A program made the translations under genes and the position numbers. Shown piece by piece: positions 1 to 7,322 of a stretch of 8,502 nt of DNA. The DNA is from Alphaproteobacteria bacterium (GTDB lineage: Bacteria > Pseudomonadota > Alphaproteobacteria > Micavibrionales > UBA2020), in NCBI GenBank assembly GCA_023136145.1, contig JAGLRU010000412.1, forward strand, positions 1-8,502, given 5' to 3'. The notes under the pieces were generated by a model, which had not been told where the DNA came from, searched no databases, and worked only from the letters and a program-made list of their open reading frames with translations. Each line of letters starts with the position of its first letter. The first letter of the stretch is position 1.

Positions 1-810
1 GTCTAAAATTTCTTCAAGTTCTTTGCGGGAGGATTCGCCGATTTTTTTGATCTGTGAGCCGCCTTTACCCAGAATGATAGCCTTCTGAGTATCGCGCATC
101 ACGTAAATGATCTGACTGATTCTAACGCTGCCATTGTCGAAGTCTTCCCATTTTTCCGTCTCGACGGTGGAGGCGTAAGGCAGCTCTTCCTTCAACTGTA
201 TGAATATTTTTTCGCGTGTAATTTCTGCCGCGAGCAGACGCATAGGCATGTCTGAAATTTGATCTTTTCCGAACATCCAGTGTCCTTCTGGCATTCTGCT
301 TACAATGTCTTTTAGAAGTTGGTCAACACCATCTCCGCTTAGGGCTGAAATCATATAGATGTCGGTAAATACGCCTGTTTCGTGGAGTTCGGTTGCGATA
401 GCGAGTAGCTTATCTTTCTCGACCAGATCGATTTTGTTGAGTGCCAGCACTGCTTTTTTGTTTTGGTCTTTCAGTTTATCGACAATAGCTCGGCTGTTAT
501 TGTCGATTTTGCCTCGTCCTGCATCTATCATCAGTAAGATGATTTCAGTATCTGCCGTTCCTTGCCACGCCGCTGACACCATGGCGCGGTCGAGACGCTT
601 TCTTGGTGCGAAAATTCCGGGTGTATCAACAAAAACGATCTGCGTGTTTTCCTTGTTCACGACACCCATTACACGGGTGCGAGTGGTTTGAACCTTTGGG
701 CTGACAATTGACACTTTGACACCGACAAGTCGGTTGACCAGCGTTGATTTTCCGGCATTCGGTGCGCCGATTATACTGACAAATCCGCAACGTTTTGTTT
801 TTTCTGTCAT
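1..810 (-). CDS. era: GTPase Era, C-terminus cut by window edge
   Basis: Era is a GTP-binding protein that binds the 3' end of 16S rRNA and acts late in 30S subunit assembly. Reading from the ATG at 810 gives 270 uninterrupted codons up to the window edge; family members are about 300 residues, so roughly the last 30 are missing. The GTPase motifs are all present: G1 GAPNAGKS (15-22), the switch I TTRTR stretch (42-46), G3 DTPG (62-65), G4 NKID (125-128) and G5 SALSG (155-159). A type-II KH RNA-binding domain follows, with its GKGG loop at 248-251. The gene starts 19 bases after the rnc stop with only a weak purine-rich ribosome site (GAGA), which suggests expression depends on the upstream operon. 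The rnc-era pairing is a common bacterial arrangement and supports the call. No motif residue is missing. Confidence 0.97.
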   Translation of the reverse strand, partial: MTEKTKRCGFVSIIGAPNAGKSTLVNRLVGVKVSIVSPKVQTTRTRVMGVVNKENTQIVFVDTPGIFAPRKRLDRAMVSAAWQGTADTEIILLMIDAGRGKIDNNSRAIVDKLKDQNKKAVLALNKIDLVEKDKLLAIATELHETGVFTDIYMISALSGDGVDQLLKDIVSRMPEGHWMFGKDQISDMPMRLLAAEITREKIFIQLKEELPYASTVETEKWEDFDNGSVRISQIIYVMRDTQKAIILGKGGSQIKKIGESSRKELEEILD

Positions 811-829
811 ATTTTTCTCTGTGTGTAAA

Positions 830-1498
830 TCATAGCTCTATTCCGATTTTTTTAAGCATTTTAATAGCGGCGGATTTTTCGGCGGCACGTTTGCTGGCGG
901 CGGTTGATATTGTCTTGCCGACACCTTCAACTAAAACTTCCATTTCAAATATTGGTGCATGGTCGGTTCCAGATTTGCCAGCTAGCTTGTATTCTGGCAG
1001 TGGAAGTGCATTAGCTTGTGCCCATTCTTGCAATTTTGATTTTGCATCTTCCGGTGGCGATTTTTGCAGGCGGAGCCTTTCGCCCCAGAATTTTTTGATG
1101 AAGTTATGAGAGGCATCGAAACCGCCGTCCAGATAAATGGCACCGATCAGGGCTTCCACAGCGTCCGAGAGGATTTTTTCCTTCATCCGCCCTCCTGATT
1201 TCATTTCGCCGGCAGAGAGTTTTAGATGATCCGCCAGACCTAGCACCTGCGCGACTGAAACCAGATCACTTTGTTGTACAAACCCCGCATGACGTTTAGC
1301 GAGACTGCCTTCTTCTTCCTCTGGAAAAAAGGTGAAAAGCTGATCGGCAACAGATAGTCCGAGTACGCGGTCGCCTAGAAATTCTAACCTTTCGTTGTCG
1401 CATTCCTTGTTTCCGGCACTGGAATGAGTCAGTGACTTTTCAAGCAGTGATGGATCAGAAAATGTATAGCTAATCTTTTTTTCGAGATTTTCCGACAT
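830..1498 (-). CDS. rnc: Ribonuclease III
   Basis: Double-strand-specific endoribonuclease that processes the rRNA precursor and regulates some mRNAs; it works as a cytoplasmic dimer. The 222-residue protein has the usual bacterial length. The RNase III signature NERLEFLGDRVLG lies at 35-47, with catalytic acidic residues E39 and D43. The second pair, D112 and E115, sits in the SDAVEALIGAIYLD stretch. A double-stranded RNA-binding domain covers about 152-220 and ends in the typical basic helix (ASKRAAEKSAA). Only one base separates its ATG from the lepB stop (TGATATG), and no good Shine-Dalgarno site is visible, so translation probably depends on ribosomes that have just finished lepB. All catalytic residues are intact. 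Confidence 0.98.
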   Translation of the reverse strand: MSENLEKKISYTFSDPSLLEKSLTHSSAGNKECDNERLEFLGDRVLGLSVADQLFTFFPEEEEGSLAKRHAGFVQQSDLVSVAQVLGLADHLKLSAGEMKSGGRMKEKILSDAVEALIGAIYLDGGFDASHNFIKKFWGERLRLQKSPPEDAKSKLQEWAQANALPLPEYKLAGKSGTDHAPIFEMEVLVEGVGKTISTAASKRAAEKSAAIKMLKKIGIEL

Positions 1499-1499
1499 A

Positions 1500-2318
1500 T
1501 CAAAGTTCGTTCACTTTTTTGAATATGCGGTTGACTCGGATAGCTCCCGGCCATTTTAGCAGCTTGCATCCGAAGGAGGAGGCAAGGGCGAAGGTGCCTT
1601 CTCTGTCGCATTTATTGCCGATGCCCTCGGTTGAAAAGAAAATAAACCATGCACGCCCGATCAGGTTTTCCGCAGGAATGAACCCCACCCCATTCGAGGA
1701 GCGACTGTCGAGCGAGCTGTCTCGATTATCTCCCATCGCGAAGTAATATCCTGACGGGACGGTGTAAACCTGAGTATTGTCGAAATGTGATTCGTCTGAA
1801 ATCTCATAAATATAGTGCTGAACTCCGTTCGGCAGCGTTTCAATATAGCGTTTATACAGAGAGACGTGCTCACCATCGTCAACCGTTTCTGCATTTCGGA
1901 AGTCACGCATGACCGGTTTGTCGTTTATGTGCAGAATTCCTCTTATGACCTGAATTCTGTCTCCCGGCAACCCTACGATCCGCTTGATATAATCGACATC
2001 GACTTTTTTGGGTCTGCGGAACACGGCGATATCTCCGCGTTTTGGTTCCGATTCAAAAATGCGTCCACGGAAATCAATTATATTCAGTGGGAAAGAATAT
2101 TTGCTGTACCCATAAGCGTATTTTTCAACAAACAGGTAATCACCGATTTGCAGGGTTGGTAACAGTGATCCGGATGGGATATTGAAAGGCTCGAAGGCGA
2201 ATGAACGTATTGTAAGTGCAATCACAACTGCCATCGCTATTGCTTTGGCGAATTCAATAAGGCTGTCTTCGTCTTTTTCCTCCGGCTTTGTTTTCAAGGC
2301 GGTTCGCTCCATCATCAT
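1500..2318 (-). CDS. lepB: Signal peptidase I (leader peptidase)
   Basis: Inner-membrane serine protease that removes signal peptides from exported proteins on the periplasmic side, using a Ser-Lys dyad (S26 family). The 272-residue protein has one predicted N-terminal membrane helix (about 24-40). Box B is IPSGSLLPTL (47-56) with nucleophile S51. The general base is K112 in DYIKRIVGLPGD (109-120). Box E is GDNRDSSLDSR (196-206). The residue after S51 is Leu (L52), where the family nearly always has Met. Three ATG codons stand in a row at the start; the AGGT at 2323-2326 is 4 bases from the first, 7 from the second and 10 from the third, so the second or third may be the real start. It lies 34 bases after the DUF2062 gene and 1 base before rnc. 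Confidence 0.97.
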   Translation of the reverse strand: MMMERTALKTKPEEKDEDSLIEFAKAIAMAVVIALTIRSFAFEPFNIPSGSLLPTLQIGDYLFVEKYAYGYSKYSFPLNIIDFRGRIFESEPKRGDIAVFRRPKKVDVDYIKRIVGLPGDRIQVIRGILHINDKPVMRDFRNAETVDDGEHVSLYKRYIETLPNGVQHYIYEISDESHFDNTQVYTVPSGYYFAMGDNRDSSLDSRSSNGVGFIPAENLIGRAWFIFFSTEGIGNKCDREGTFALASSFGCKLLKWPGAIRVNRIFKKVNEL

Positions 2319-2352
2319 TTTGACCTATATTTTTGATTTGTCCGGTATTTAC

Positions 2353-2886
2353 TTAACGCTTGTTAATGCGGACATGTCTCTCTTTCTTGTATCCTTTTAT
2401 CAGATGCTTGACCAAATAGAAACTGATTCCCCACGACAAGAGCACAAACGGAAGGCTGCCTAGGGTCATTGGCAGCAGGAGTTCCATCGGTTTTTCCATC
2501 ATGTCCGAAAAAGAGATACCGTGTGATAGTGTCGAGGATGCTAATCCGCCATTATGCTGACCTAGCATTATTTTGCCAAGTTTATAAGTACTTGCCCAGA
2601 TCAGGGGAAATGTCCAGGGGTTGCCTGCAACCACCGATCCCAGAACCATCGCGCCCAGAGATCCCCTGAGAATCATTGAGATTGCTCCACCAATTACTAA
2701 GTGGAACCCGATAAAAGGTGTGAGGGAAATGGCAAATCCAGTCGCGAATCCGGAGGCTATGAAATAAGGCGTACCTTTCAGTCTTCCCATGCGGTGTCTG
2801 TAATACCTGAACAGCCGTTGTAGACTCATGGAAGGCCATATCAACTTCCTTATTTTCTTTCCTAGGATACGGATGAGCTGAAACAT
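2353..2886 (-). CDS. DUF2062 family membrane protein, function unknown
   Basis: The 177-residue protein resembles the DUF2062 family, which has no established biochemical role. Features recalled from the family and seen here are a basic N-terminal stretch (WPSMSLQRLFRYYRHR, 17-32), a Gly- and Ala-rich first hydrophobic hairpin (about 41-72) and the NPWTFPLIW motif (89-97). A second hydrophobic segment follows at about 134-160, and the C-terminus is strongly basic (KGYKKERHVRINKR). Two to four membrane segments seem likely. The start lies 4 bases after the rsh stop, with an AGG 7 bases upstream that falls inside the last rsh codons, so translation is probably coupled to rsh. I recall DUF2062 genes between rsh and lepB in other Alphaproteobacteria, so the position looks conserved. 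Family assignment is fairly sure; function is not. Confidence 0.88.
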   Translation of the reverse strand: MFQLIRILGKKIRKLIWPSMSLQRLFRYYRHRMGRLKGTPYFIASGFATGFAISLTPFIGFHLVIGGAISMILRGSLGAMVLGSVVAGNPWTFPLIWASTYKLGKIMLGQHNGGLASSTLSHGISFSDMMEKPMELLLPMTLGSLPFVLLSWGISFYLVKHLIKGYKKERHVRINKR

Positions 2887-2890
2887 AAAC

Positions 2891-5053
2891 CTACCTACTC
2901 CGTGCGCGATTGACGGCGGTTATTTCTGCTGTGGCACGCATGGCGGCTATGATGTCGCTTAGGTGATTCAGGTCGCGTACGTAAACGTCAATCACCATAT
3001 CCCAGAAATCGAGTGAGCGGTTGACGATCTTAAGATTGGTGATATTGCCGCCGTTTTTGCCGATGACTGTGGACAGCGTGCCGAGGCTGCCCTGCGTGTT
3101 TGCAATTGTCACGAGCAGGCGTCCGACATGGGATTCTGGGCTGTCCTCTCCTTCCTCCCATGAGATGTCCAGCCAGCGTTCCGGTGTATCTGCGAAAGAT
3201 TCCAGTGTCTCGCAATCAATTGTATGGATCGTTACTCCTTTTCCGGTCATCACTATCCCGACGATTTTGTCTCCCGGCAGAGGGTGGCAGCATCGTGCGA
3301 AATGTAGAGCCATGCCAGGGATTAGCCCCTTGATCGGCATCGGCGATGACTTGCCCTTCTGATGTGTTTTCTTTTCGGCGTTCCCGAACAGGTTTTTAAG
3401 TGTTTTTTCTTTTTCCTTTGGGTGGAGTTCTGGGTGCAGCGTGTAAAAAACCTCACGGCTGCTTATATGACCGGAGCCGATTCCCGCTAAAAGATCAATT
3501 GTGGAATCCATCTTGAATTTCCTGCATAGATCGCTGTTGAGATGCTTTTCGTTGTAATTGAATCCTTCCTGCTTCAGCACTTTTTGCAGCATGGCCTTTC
3601 CGAGATTTATGTATTCCGCCTGTTGCTGCTGGCGGATGAATCGGCGGATACGCGCTTTGGCTTTTCCGGTGACGACGAATTTTTCCCAGTTCGGGGAAGG
3701 TGTTTGGTTTTTCGAGGTGGTGATTTCGACTTGATCGCCGTTGGAAAGAGGGGTGCTAAGAGGGATGATGCGTCCGTTCACCTTTGCGCCCATCGTTGTA
3801 TCCCCAAGTTTGGAATGTACGGCATAGGCGAAATCTATCGACGTGGCACCGCGTGGCAGCGCGATCAGGTCGCCGTTTGGCGTGAAGCAGAAAACCTGAT
3901 CCTGATATAGCTCCAGTTTGGTGCTTTCCATGAATTCTTCAGGTTTTTGCGTGTGCTCGACGATGTCCATTAGCTCGCGAAGCCAGCGGTACCGGCGACC
4001 GTCAACCTTTCCATCGTGCTGTTTGTATGACCAGTGGGCGGCAACGCCAAGTTCTGCTTCTTCGTGCATTTCCTTCGTGCGTATCTGCACCTCAATACGG
4101 TGGTTCTCTGGGCCGATGACTGTCGTATGTAGACTGCGGTAGCCATTTGGTTTCGGCAGGGAGATGTAATCCTTGAAGCGTCCCGGCACTGTCGGATATA
4201 GCCCGTGAATGACGCCGAGCGCGTGATAGCATTCCTGCACATCGGACACCATGACGCGAAAAGCCATGATGTCGGATAGCTGCTCGAATGAGATGTTCTT
4301 GCGCTTCATTTTCTTCCAGATGGAGTAGCGCGTTTTTTCGCGCCCGAAGATATTGGACTTTATGCCTGCCTCGCCTATCTTGTTACTGAGTTCGCCGATG
4401 ATGCGCTCGACAACCGCTTCGCCACCTTCGGAACGCAGATAGTTCAGGCGTGCGTGAATTCCCTCACGCGCTTCTTGATTGAGAACCCCGAAAGCGAGGT
4501 CTTCCAGTTCTTCTTTGATTTTGTGTATGCCGATTCGCTCGGCCAATGGTGCGTAAATCTCGATCGTTTCCGTCGCGATGCGCTTTTGCTTTTTCACGTC
4601 GTTGAAGTGGTGCAGGGTGCGCATATTGTGCAGTCGATCAGCTAGCTTTACCAGCAGGACACGGATGTCTTCCGACATGGCCAGAATAAGCTTTCGGAAA
4701 TTTTCCGCCTGCTTTTCCTGAGCATTTTGATACTCTATTTTGGAAAGCTTGGTTACACCATCAACTAGATGGCAGATTTCCTCTCCGAAAAGCCGGCGGA
4801 GATCATCTAGTGTTACGTCTGTGTCCTCGACAGTGTCATGTAGTAGTGCGGTGCAGATGGTGGCAGAATCCATCTTCATTTCGGTCATGATTCCGGCCAC
4901 CTCAAGCGGGTGGGAGAAATAAGGGTCTCCAGAAGCGCGGGTCTGAGTGCCGTGCATCTTCATGGCGTAGACGTAGGCGCGGTTGACAAGGTCTTCGTCT
5001 ACGTCAGGATCGTAAGTTTTTATGCGGTCTATCAGCTCATATTGACGGAGCAT
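2891..5053 (-). CDS. rsh: Bifunctional (p)ppGpp synthetase/hydrolase (Rel/SpoT type)
   Basis: Long RelA/SpoT homologue of 720 residues, the usual length, that makes and degrades the stringent-response alarmone (p)ppGpp. The N-terminal HD hydrolase domain appears active: R39, H48, H72-D73, E76-D77, D138 and N142 (in KLADRLHNMRTL) match the known Mn-binding and substrate residues. The synthetase domain has D260 (DIMAFR), E320 (EVQIRT) and the RFKD sequence at 291-294. This RXKD form marks bifunctional Rel/SpoT enzymes, whereas RelA has EXDD. The regulatory half follows in order: TGS domain (about 384-446, H412), helical region, conserved-cysteine domain with RCCHP (586-590) and ACT domain (about 643-716). 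A GGAG lies 9 bases before the ATG, inside the end of the DUF2065 gene. Both activities should be present, as expected for a single-Rsh alphaproteobacterium. Confidence 0.98.
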   Translation of the reverse strand: MLRQYELIDRIKTYDPDVDEDLVNRAYVYAMKMHGTQTRASGDPYFSHPLEVAGIMTEMKMDSATICTALLHDTVEDTDVTLDDLRRLFGEEICHLVDGVTKLSKIEYQNAQEKQAENFRKLILAMSEDIRVLLVKLADRLHNMRTLHHFNDVKKQKRIATETIEIYAPLAERIGIHKIKEELEDLAFGVLNQEAREGIHARLNYLRSEGGEAVVERIIGELSNKIGEAGIKSNIFGREKTRYSIWKKMKRKNISFEQLSDIMAFRVMVSDVQECYHALGVIHGLYPTVPGRFKDYISLPKPNGYRSLHTTVIGPENHRIEVQIRTKEMHEEAELGVAAHWSYKQHDGKVDGRRYRWLRELMDIVEHTQKPEEFMESTKLELYQDQVFCFTPNGDLIALPRGATSIDFAYAVHSKLGDTTMGAKVNGRIIPLSTPLSNGDQVEITTSKNQTPSPNWEKFVVTGKAKARIRRFIRQQQQAEYINLGKAMLQKVLKQEGFNYNEKHLNSDLCRKFKMDSTIDLLAGIGSGHISSREVFYTLHPELHPKEKEKTLKNLFGNAEKKTHQKGKSSPMPIKGLIPGMALHFARCCHPLPGDKIVGIVMTGKGVTIHTIDCETLESFADTPERWLDISWEEGEDSPESHVGRLLVTIANTQGSLGTLSTVIGKNGGNITNLKIVNRSLDFWDMVIDVYVRDLNHLSDIIAAMRATAEITAVNRARSR

Positions 5054-5055
5054 TT

Positions 5056-5244
5056 TTAAAAGCTCCGTATCACAGCGATAATGACGAATCCTAACCCGGC
5101 CAGAGTAAGTCCTGCGAAGCGCACATGACCTTGAGGCATCATGATCACCCGCTCCATCATTTTACGTATTCCTTCCGGGAAAAGTGCGTAAGAAACCCCT
5201 TCCATCACGAACATCAGGCCAATCGCGGTCAGAAAGTCCGTCAT
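5056..5244 (-). CDS. DUF2065 (YjeT-like) small inner-membrane protein
   Basis: Small protein of 62 residues with two predicted membrane helices (about 2-21 and 41-59) joined by a short basic loop containing FPEGIRKMMERV. This matches the DUF2065/YjeT family, commonly encoded right after hflC in Proteobacteria; its function is unknown. It has a strong ribosome site (AGGAG, 6 bases before the ATG) that overlaps the hflC stop codon. Its own stop is 2 bases before the rsh start. Despite its size it looks real: the spacing is tight, the ribosome site is good, the family is recognisable and the position is conserved. A role with HflKC or FtsH is inferred only from position. Confidence 0.9.
   Translation of the reverse strand: MTDFLTAIGLMFVMEGVSYALFPEGIRKMMERVIMMPQGHVRFAGLTLAGLGFVIIAVIRSF
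5063..5066 (-). promoter_or_regulatory. Shine-Dalgarno site of rsh inside the end of the DUF2065 gene
   Basis: GGAG lies 9 bases before the rsh ATG and within the last codons of the DUF2065 gene, whose stop is 2 bases from the rsh start. It supports the ATG at 5053 as the rsh start and suggests that Rsh synthesis is tied to translation of the small membrane protein. Confidence 0.65.
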
Positions 5245-5250
5245 GACAAA

Positions 5251-5256
5251 CTCCTA
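5251..5256 (-). promoter_or_regulatory. Shine-Dalgarno site of the DUF2065 gene overlapping the hflC stop
   Basis: On the minus strand the sequence TAGGAG combines the hflC stop codon TAG with the AGGAG of the next gene, 6 bases before its ATG. The site decides the start of the 62-residue protein and means ribosomes ending hflC stand directly on the next initiation site, consistent with translational coupling. Confidence 0.8.
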
Positions 5257-6123
5257 TCGTTTGCCGGACTGATCCTTGAAGTAACTGAGAAAGTCGTTGT
5301 CAGGAGATAGCACAAGCGTTGTGTTTTCTCCGGGTAAGCTATCACGGTATGCCTCCATAGTGCGGTAGAAGGCGTAAAACTCAGGGTCTTTCTTGAACGC
5401 TTCGGCATAGATTTTGATCGCCCCTTCATCGCCTTTACCGCGACTGAGTTGTGATTGTTGCTCGGCTTCTGCCAAAAGTACAGTACGCTCCTTATCTGCT
5501 TTGGAGCGGATTTCCTGTGCTTGCTCTTGACCTTGAGCGCGGAATTCGGCGGCTTCCCGCTGACGCTCGGTGCGCATACGGGAATAAATTGCCTGACTGG
5601 TTTGCTCTGGCAAGTCAGCGCGTCCGATGCGGATGTCTACGATTTCAATCCCGAAGCGCTTGACAGATTCGTTGACTTGCTGTCTCAACGTTCCCATTAG
5701 CCCTGCTCGTTTTTCTGAGAGGAGGTCGGCGAGAGTTGAGTTCCCCAGGACGCTACGTAAGGTAGAATTGACGATGTTGTTTAGGCGAGTGTTTGCCTGA
5801 GCCTCGGTTGAGAGTGATTTATAGAATTCCAGCATATTGTTGATACGATAACGAGCGAATGTGTCCACGACCAGCCTTTTCTGATCCGCGAGGATGACTT
5901 CCTCCGGCGGAGGATCCAAGTCCAAAACGCGCTTGTCGAACTCTGTGATTTGCTGGATGAATGGAATCTTGAATTTCAGTCCGGGTGCTGTGTGTTGTTC
6001 AACCGGATCACCAAATTGGAGTACGAGTGCTTGATGTGTCTCTTTTACTATAAATACCGACTGCCCTAGTAGCAGCAGTGCTGATAACGCGACTACCAGT
6101 AATACGGAATGACTTTTGGACAT
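5254..6123 (-). CDS. hflC: HflC, SPFH-domain subunit of the HflKC complex
   Basis: Partner of HflK in the large membrane complex that encloses the AAA protease FtsH and modulates its degradation of membrane proteins. The 289-residue protein is within the range usual for Alphaproteobacteria and shorter than E. coli HflC. It has an N-terminal membrane anchor at about 7-26, followed by a prohibitin-like SPFH domain that begins with VKETHQALVLQFGDPV. A long Gln-, Glu- and Arg-rich helical region follows (about 180-235, including RMRTERQREAAEFRAQGQEQ). The end is typical of HflC: KDPEFYAFYRTMEAYRDSL, then a hydrophobic LVLSPDNDFLSYF segment. The ATG has AGGAG 5 bases upstream (6129-6133) and lies 21 bases after the hflK stop. 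No proteolytic motif is present, as expected. Confidence 0.97.
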   Translation of the reverse strand: MSKSHSVLLVVALSALLLLGQSVFIVKETHQALVLQFGDPVEQHTAPGLKFKIPFIQQITEFDKRVLDLDPPPEEVILADQKRLVVDTFARYRINNMLEFYKSLSTEAQANTRLNNIVNSTLRSVLGNSTLADLLSEKRAGLMGTLRQQVNESVKRFGIEIVDIRIGRADLPEQTSQAIYSRMRTERQREAAEFRAQGQEQAQEIRSKADKERTVLLAEAEQQSQLSRGKGDEGAIKIYAEAFKKDPEFYAFYRTMEAYRDSLPGENTTLVLSPDNDFLSYFKDQSGKR

Positions 6124-6144
6124 GGCGACTCCTGAAAATTACGG

Positions 6145-7239
6145 CTATTTAGATTTGCCTTTTAATTGATCGAGTGAGAGGTATGGAAGGATTGTCCCTC
6201 CATTACCATCACCAACGATCACCTTTTTACTATTCTTCATGATGTGCTGCATGGTTTCTATATAAATGCGTTTGGTTGTCACGTCTTTGGCCAGCGCATA
6301 AGCCTGATAAACGGAGAGGAATCGTCCGGACTCCCCCTTAGCTTTGCTCAGGACGGCTTCTTTATAAGCTTCTGCGTCTTGCAACAGCTTTTGCGCCTCG
6401 CCTCGTGCGCGTGGCACGATGTCGTTGCGGTAGGTCTCAGCCTCGTTCTTGATGCGCTCTCTATCAGTGCGTGCGCGTTGCACATCATCGAAGGCATCAA
6501 CTACGGATGAGGGTGGATTTACGCGCAATAGTTGCACGCTGTTGATGATGATACCGGATTGATAGTCGTCGAGCATTTGCTGCATCAGATCACGGCTGCG
6601 TACCTCAATGTCGGCTCGACCTTCGGTAAGTGCTTTTTGAATTTGGGAACGTCCGATTATTTCCCGCATCGCGCTTTCGGCAACTTTCTTGACGGTGTTT
6701 TCGGGTTCGCGAATTTCAAATAAGTATTTCTTCGCATCTCCAATCTTCCACATCACGACAAAATCAATATCAACGATATTTTCATCTCCGGTCAGCATCG
6801 CGCTTTCGGAAGACACATCTCTTATGTCATCAGTGGTTCGTTCGCGGAAACCGATAATTACGCGACGGTCAAAGGCGACATCAACTTTTGTCACCGTTTG
6901 TACTGGCCAGGGGATGCGATAACCGAGACCGGACTCCCCACGCGTGCTTGTCCATTTCCCGAAAGTCTGGATAACGGCGTTTTCTCCCGGCAAGACTCTG
7001 TAAAAACCAGTGCCAAGCCATAAGGCTAGTATCAATATGAAAATAATACCTATACCTTTAAATCCATCTCCGGGGGATTTGGAATTGAATATATTTCCGA
7101 ATCTGTCATGTGCCTGACGCAACAGAGCCTCCAGATCCGGCTCATCCCCGCCAGAGGAAGGCCTCTCTGATTTTTCGCCTTTGCCTGAGCCTGTTGATCC
7201 CCAAGGGCCTTTTTTCAAATTATCATCATCCCACGCCAT
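6145..7239 (-). CDS. hflK: HflK, SPFH-domain subunit of the HflKC complex
   Basis: Forms hetero-oligomers with HflC around FtsH in the inner membrane. The 364-residue protein opens with the Asp- and Gly-rich cytoplasmic segment typical of HflK (MAWDDDNLKKGPWGS), then the short PDLEALLRQAHDRF helix (34-47). One membrane helix follows at about 61-79, and the SPFH domain begins with YRVLPGENAVIQTFGK. A coiled-coil-like region rich in Arg, Glu and Ala lies at about 255-310. The C-terminus has the expected VIVGDGNGGTILPYLSLDQL segment. HflK and HflC are told apart by the Gly-rich N-terminus and the PYLSLD end. It is the first gene of the minus-strand unit; a GGA lies 5 bases before the ATG. An ATG 9 bases further upstream on the same strand is out of frame. 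Confidence 0.97.
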   Translation of the reverse strand: MAWDDDNLKKGPWGSTGSGKGEKSERPSSGGDEPDLEALLRQAHDRFGNIFNSKSPGDGFKGIGIIFILILALWLGTGFYRVLPGENAVIQTFGKWTSTRGESGLGYRIPWPVQTVTKVDVAFDRRVIIGFRERTTDDIRDVSSESAMLTGDENIVDIDFVVMWKIGDAKKYLFEIREPENTVKKVAESAMREIIGRSQIQKALTEGRADIEVRSRDLMQQMLDDYQSGIIINSVQLLRVNPPSSVVDAFDDVQRARTDRERIKNEAETYRNDIVPRARGEAQKLLQDAEAYKEAVLSKAKGESGRFLSVYQAYALAKDVTTKRIYIETMQHIMKNSKKVIVGDGNGGTILPYLSLDQLKGKSK

Positions 7240-7322
7240 AGATTTCCATCCTTGTTCTGCCTTTATGAAACAGGTACGGTGGACATCTTAGTACACTCAC
7301 ACACATAAAGAAAATGTAAAAA
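7240..7322. promoter_or_regulatory. Divergent intergenic region, likely promoters for hflK operon and mrp
   Basis: These 83 bases are the only divergent gap in the window, so they should carry the promoters for mrp and, on the other strand, for the hflK-to-era unit. For mrp, a weak pair can be proposed: TGGACA at 7280-7285 and CATAAA at 7304-7309 with an 18-base spacer. That would start transcription only a few bases before the mrp ATG, giving a very short leader, which fits the lack of a Shine-Dalgarno site. On the minus strand I found no pair I would defend and no match to the heat-shock sigma-32 consensus. The promoter role is inferred from gene orientation; the exact elements are guesses. 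Confidence 0.45.

Larger units (their letters stand above)
1..7239 (-). other. Predicted single transcription unit hflK-hflC-DUF2065-rsh-DUF2062-lepB-rnc-era
   Basis: Eight same-strand genes are separated by 21, 9, 2, 4, 34, 1 and 19 bases in order of transcription. None of these gaps contains a hairpin followed by a T-run, and the only room for a promoter outside coding sequence is upstream of hflK, although internal promoters inside genes cannot be excluded. The largest gap, 2319-2352 before lepB, is A+T rich and shows neither a terminator nor a clear promoter. Co-transcription is inferred from spacing alone. The unit continues beyond the left edge of the window. Confidence 0.7.

Noticed and set aside
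359..691. 110-codon plus-strand frame within era
   Set aside because: It is antisense to the Era GTPase domain, and its Ser- and Leu-rich composition is typical of a shadow frame.
1815..2162. 115-codon plus-strand frame within lepB
   Set aside because: It is antisense to an intact LepB with all catalytic boxes, and no family similarity or ribosome site is seen.
3021..3910. Plus-strand frames of 113 and 122 codons (3021-3362 and 3542-3910) within rsh
   Set aside because: Both are antisense to fully conserved Rsh regulatory and TGS domains, and their translations look like no protein family.
1961..6995. Recurring TCTCCCGGCA at about 1961, 3270 and 6985
   Set aside because: Each copy is coding sequence for LPGD or LPGE in LepB, Rsh and HflK. 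The match comes from shared residues and codon choice, not a dispersed repeat.
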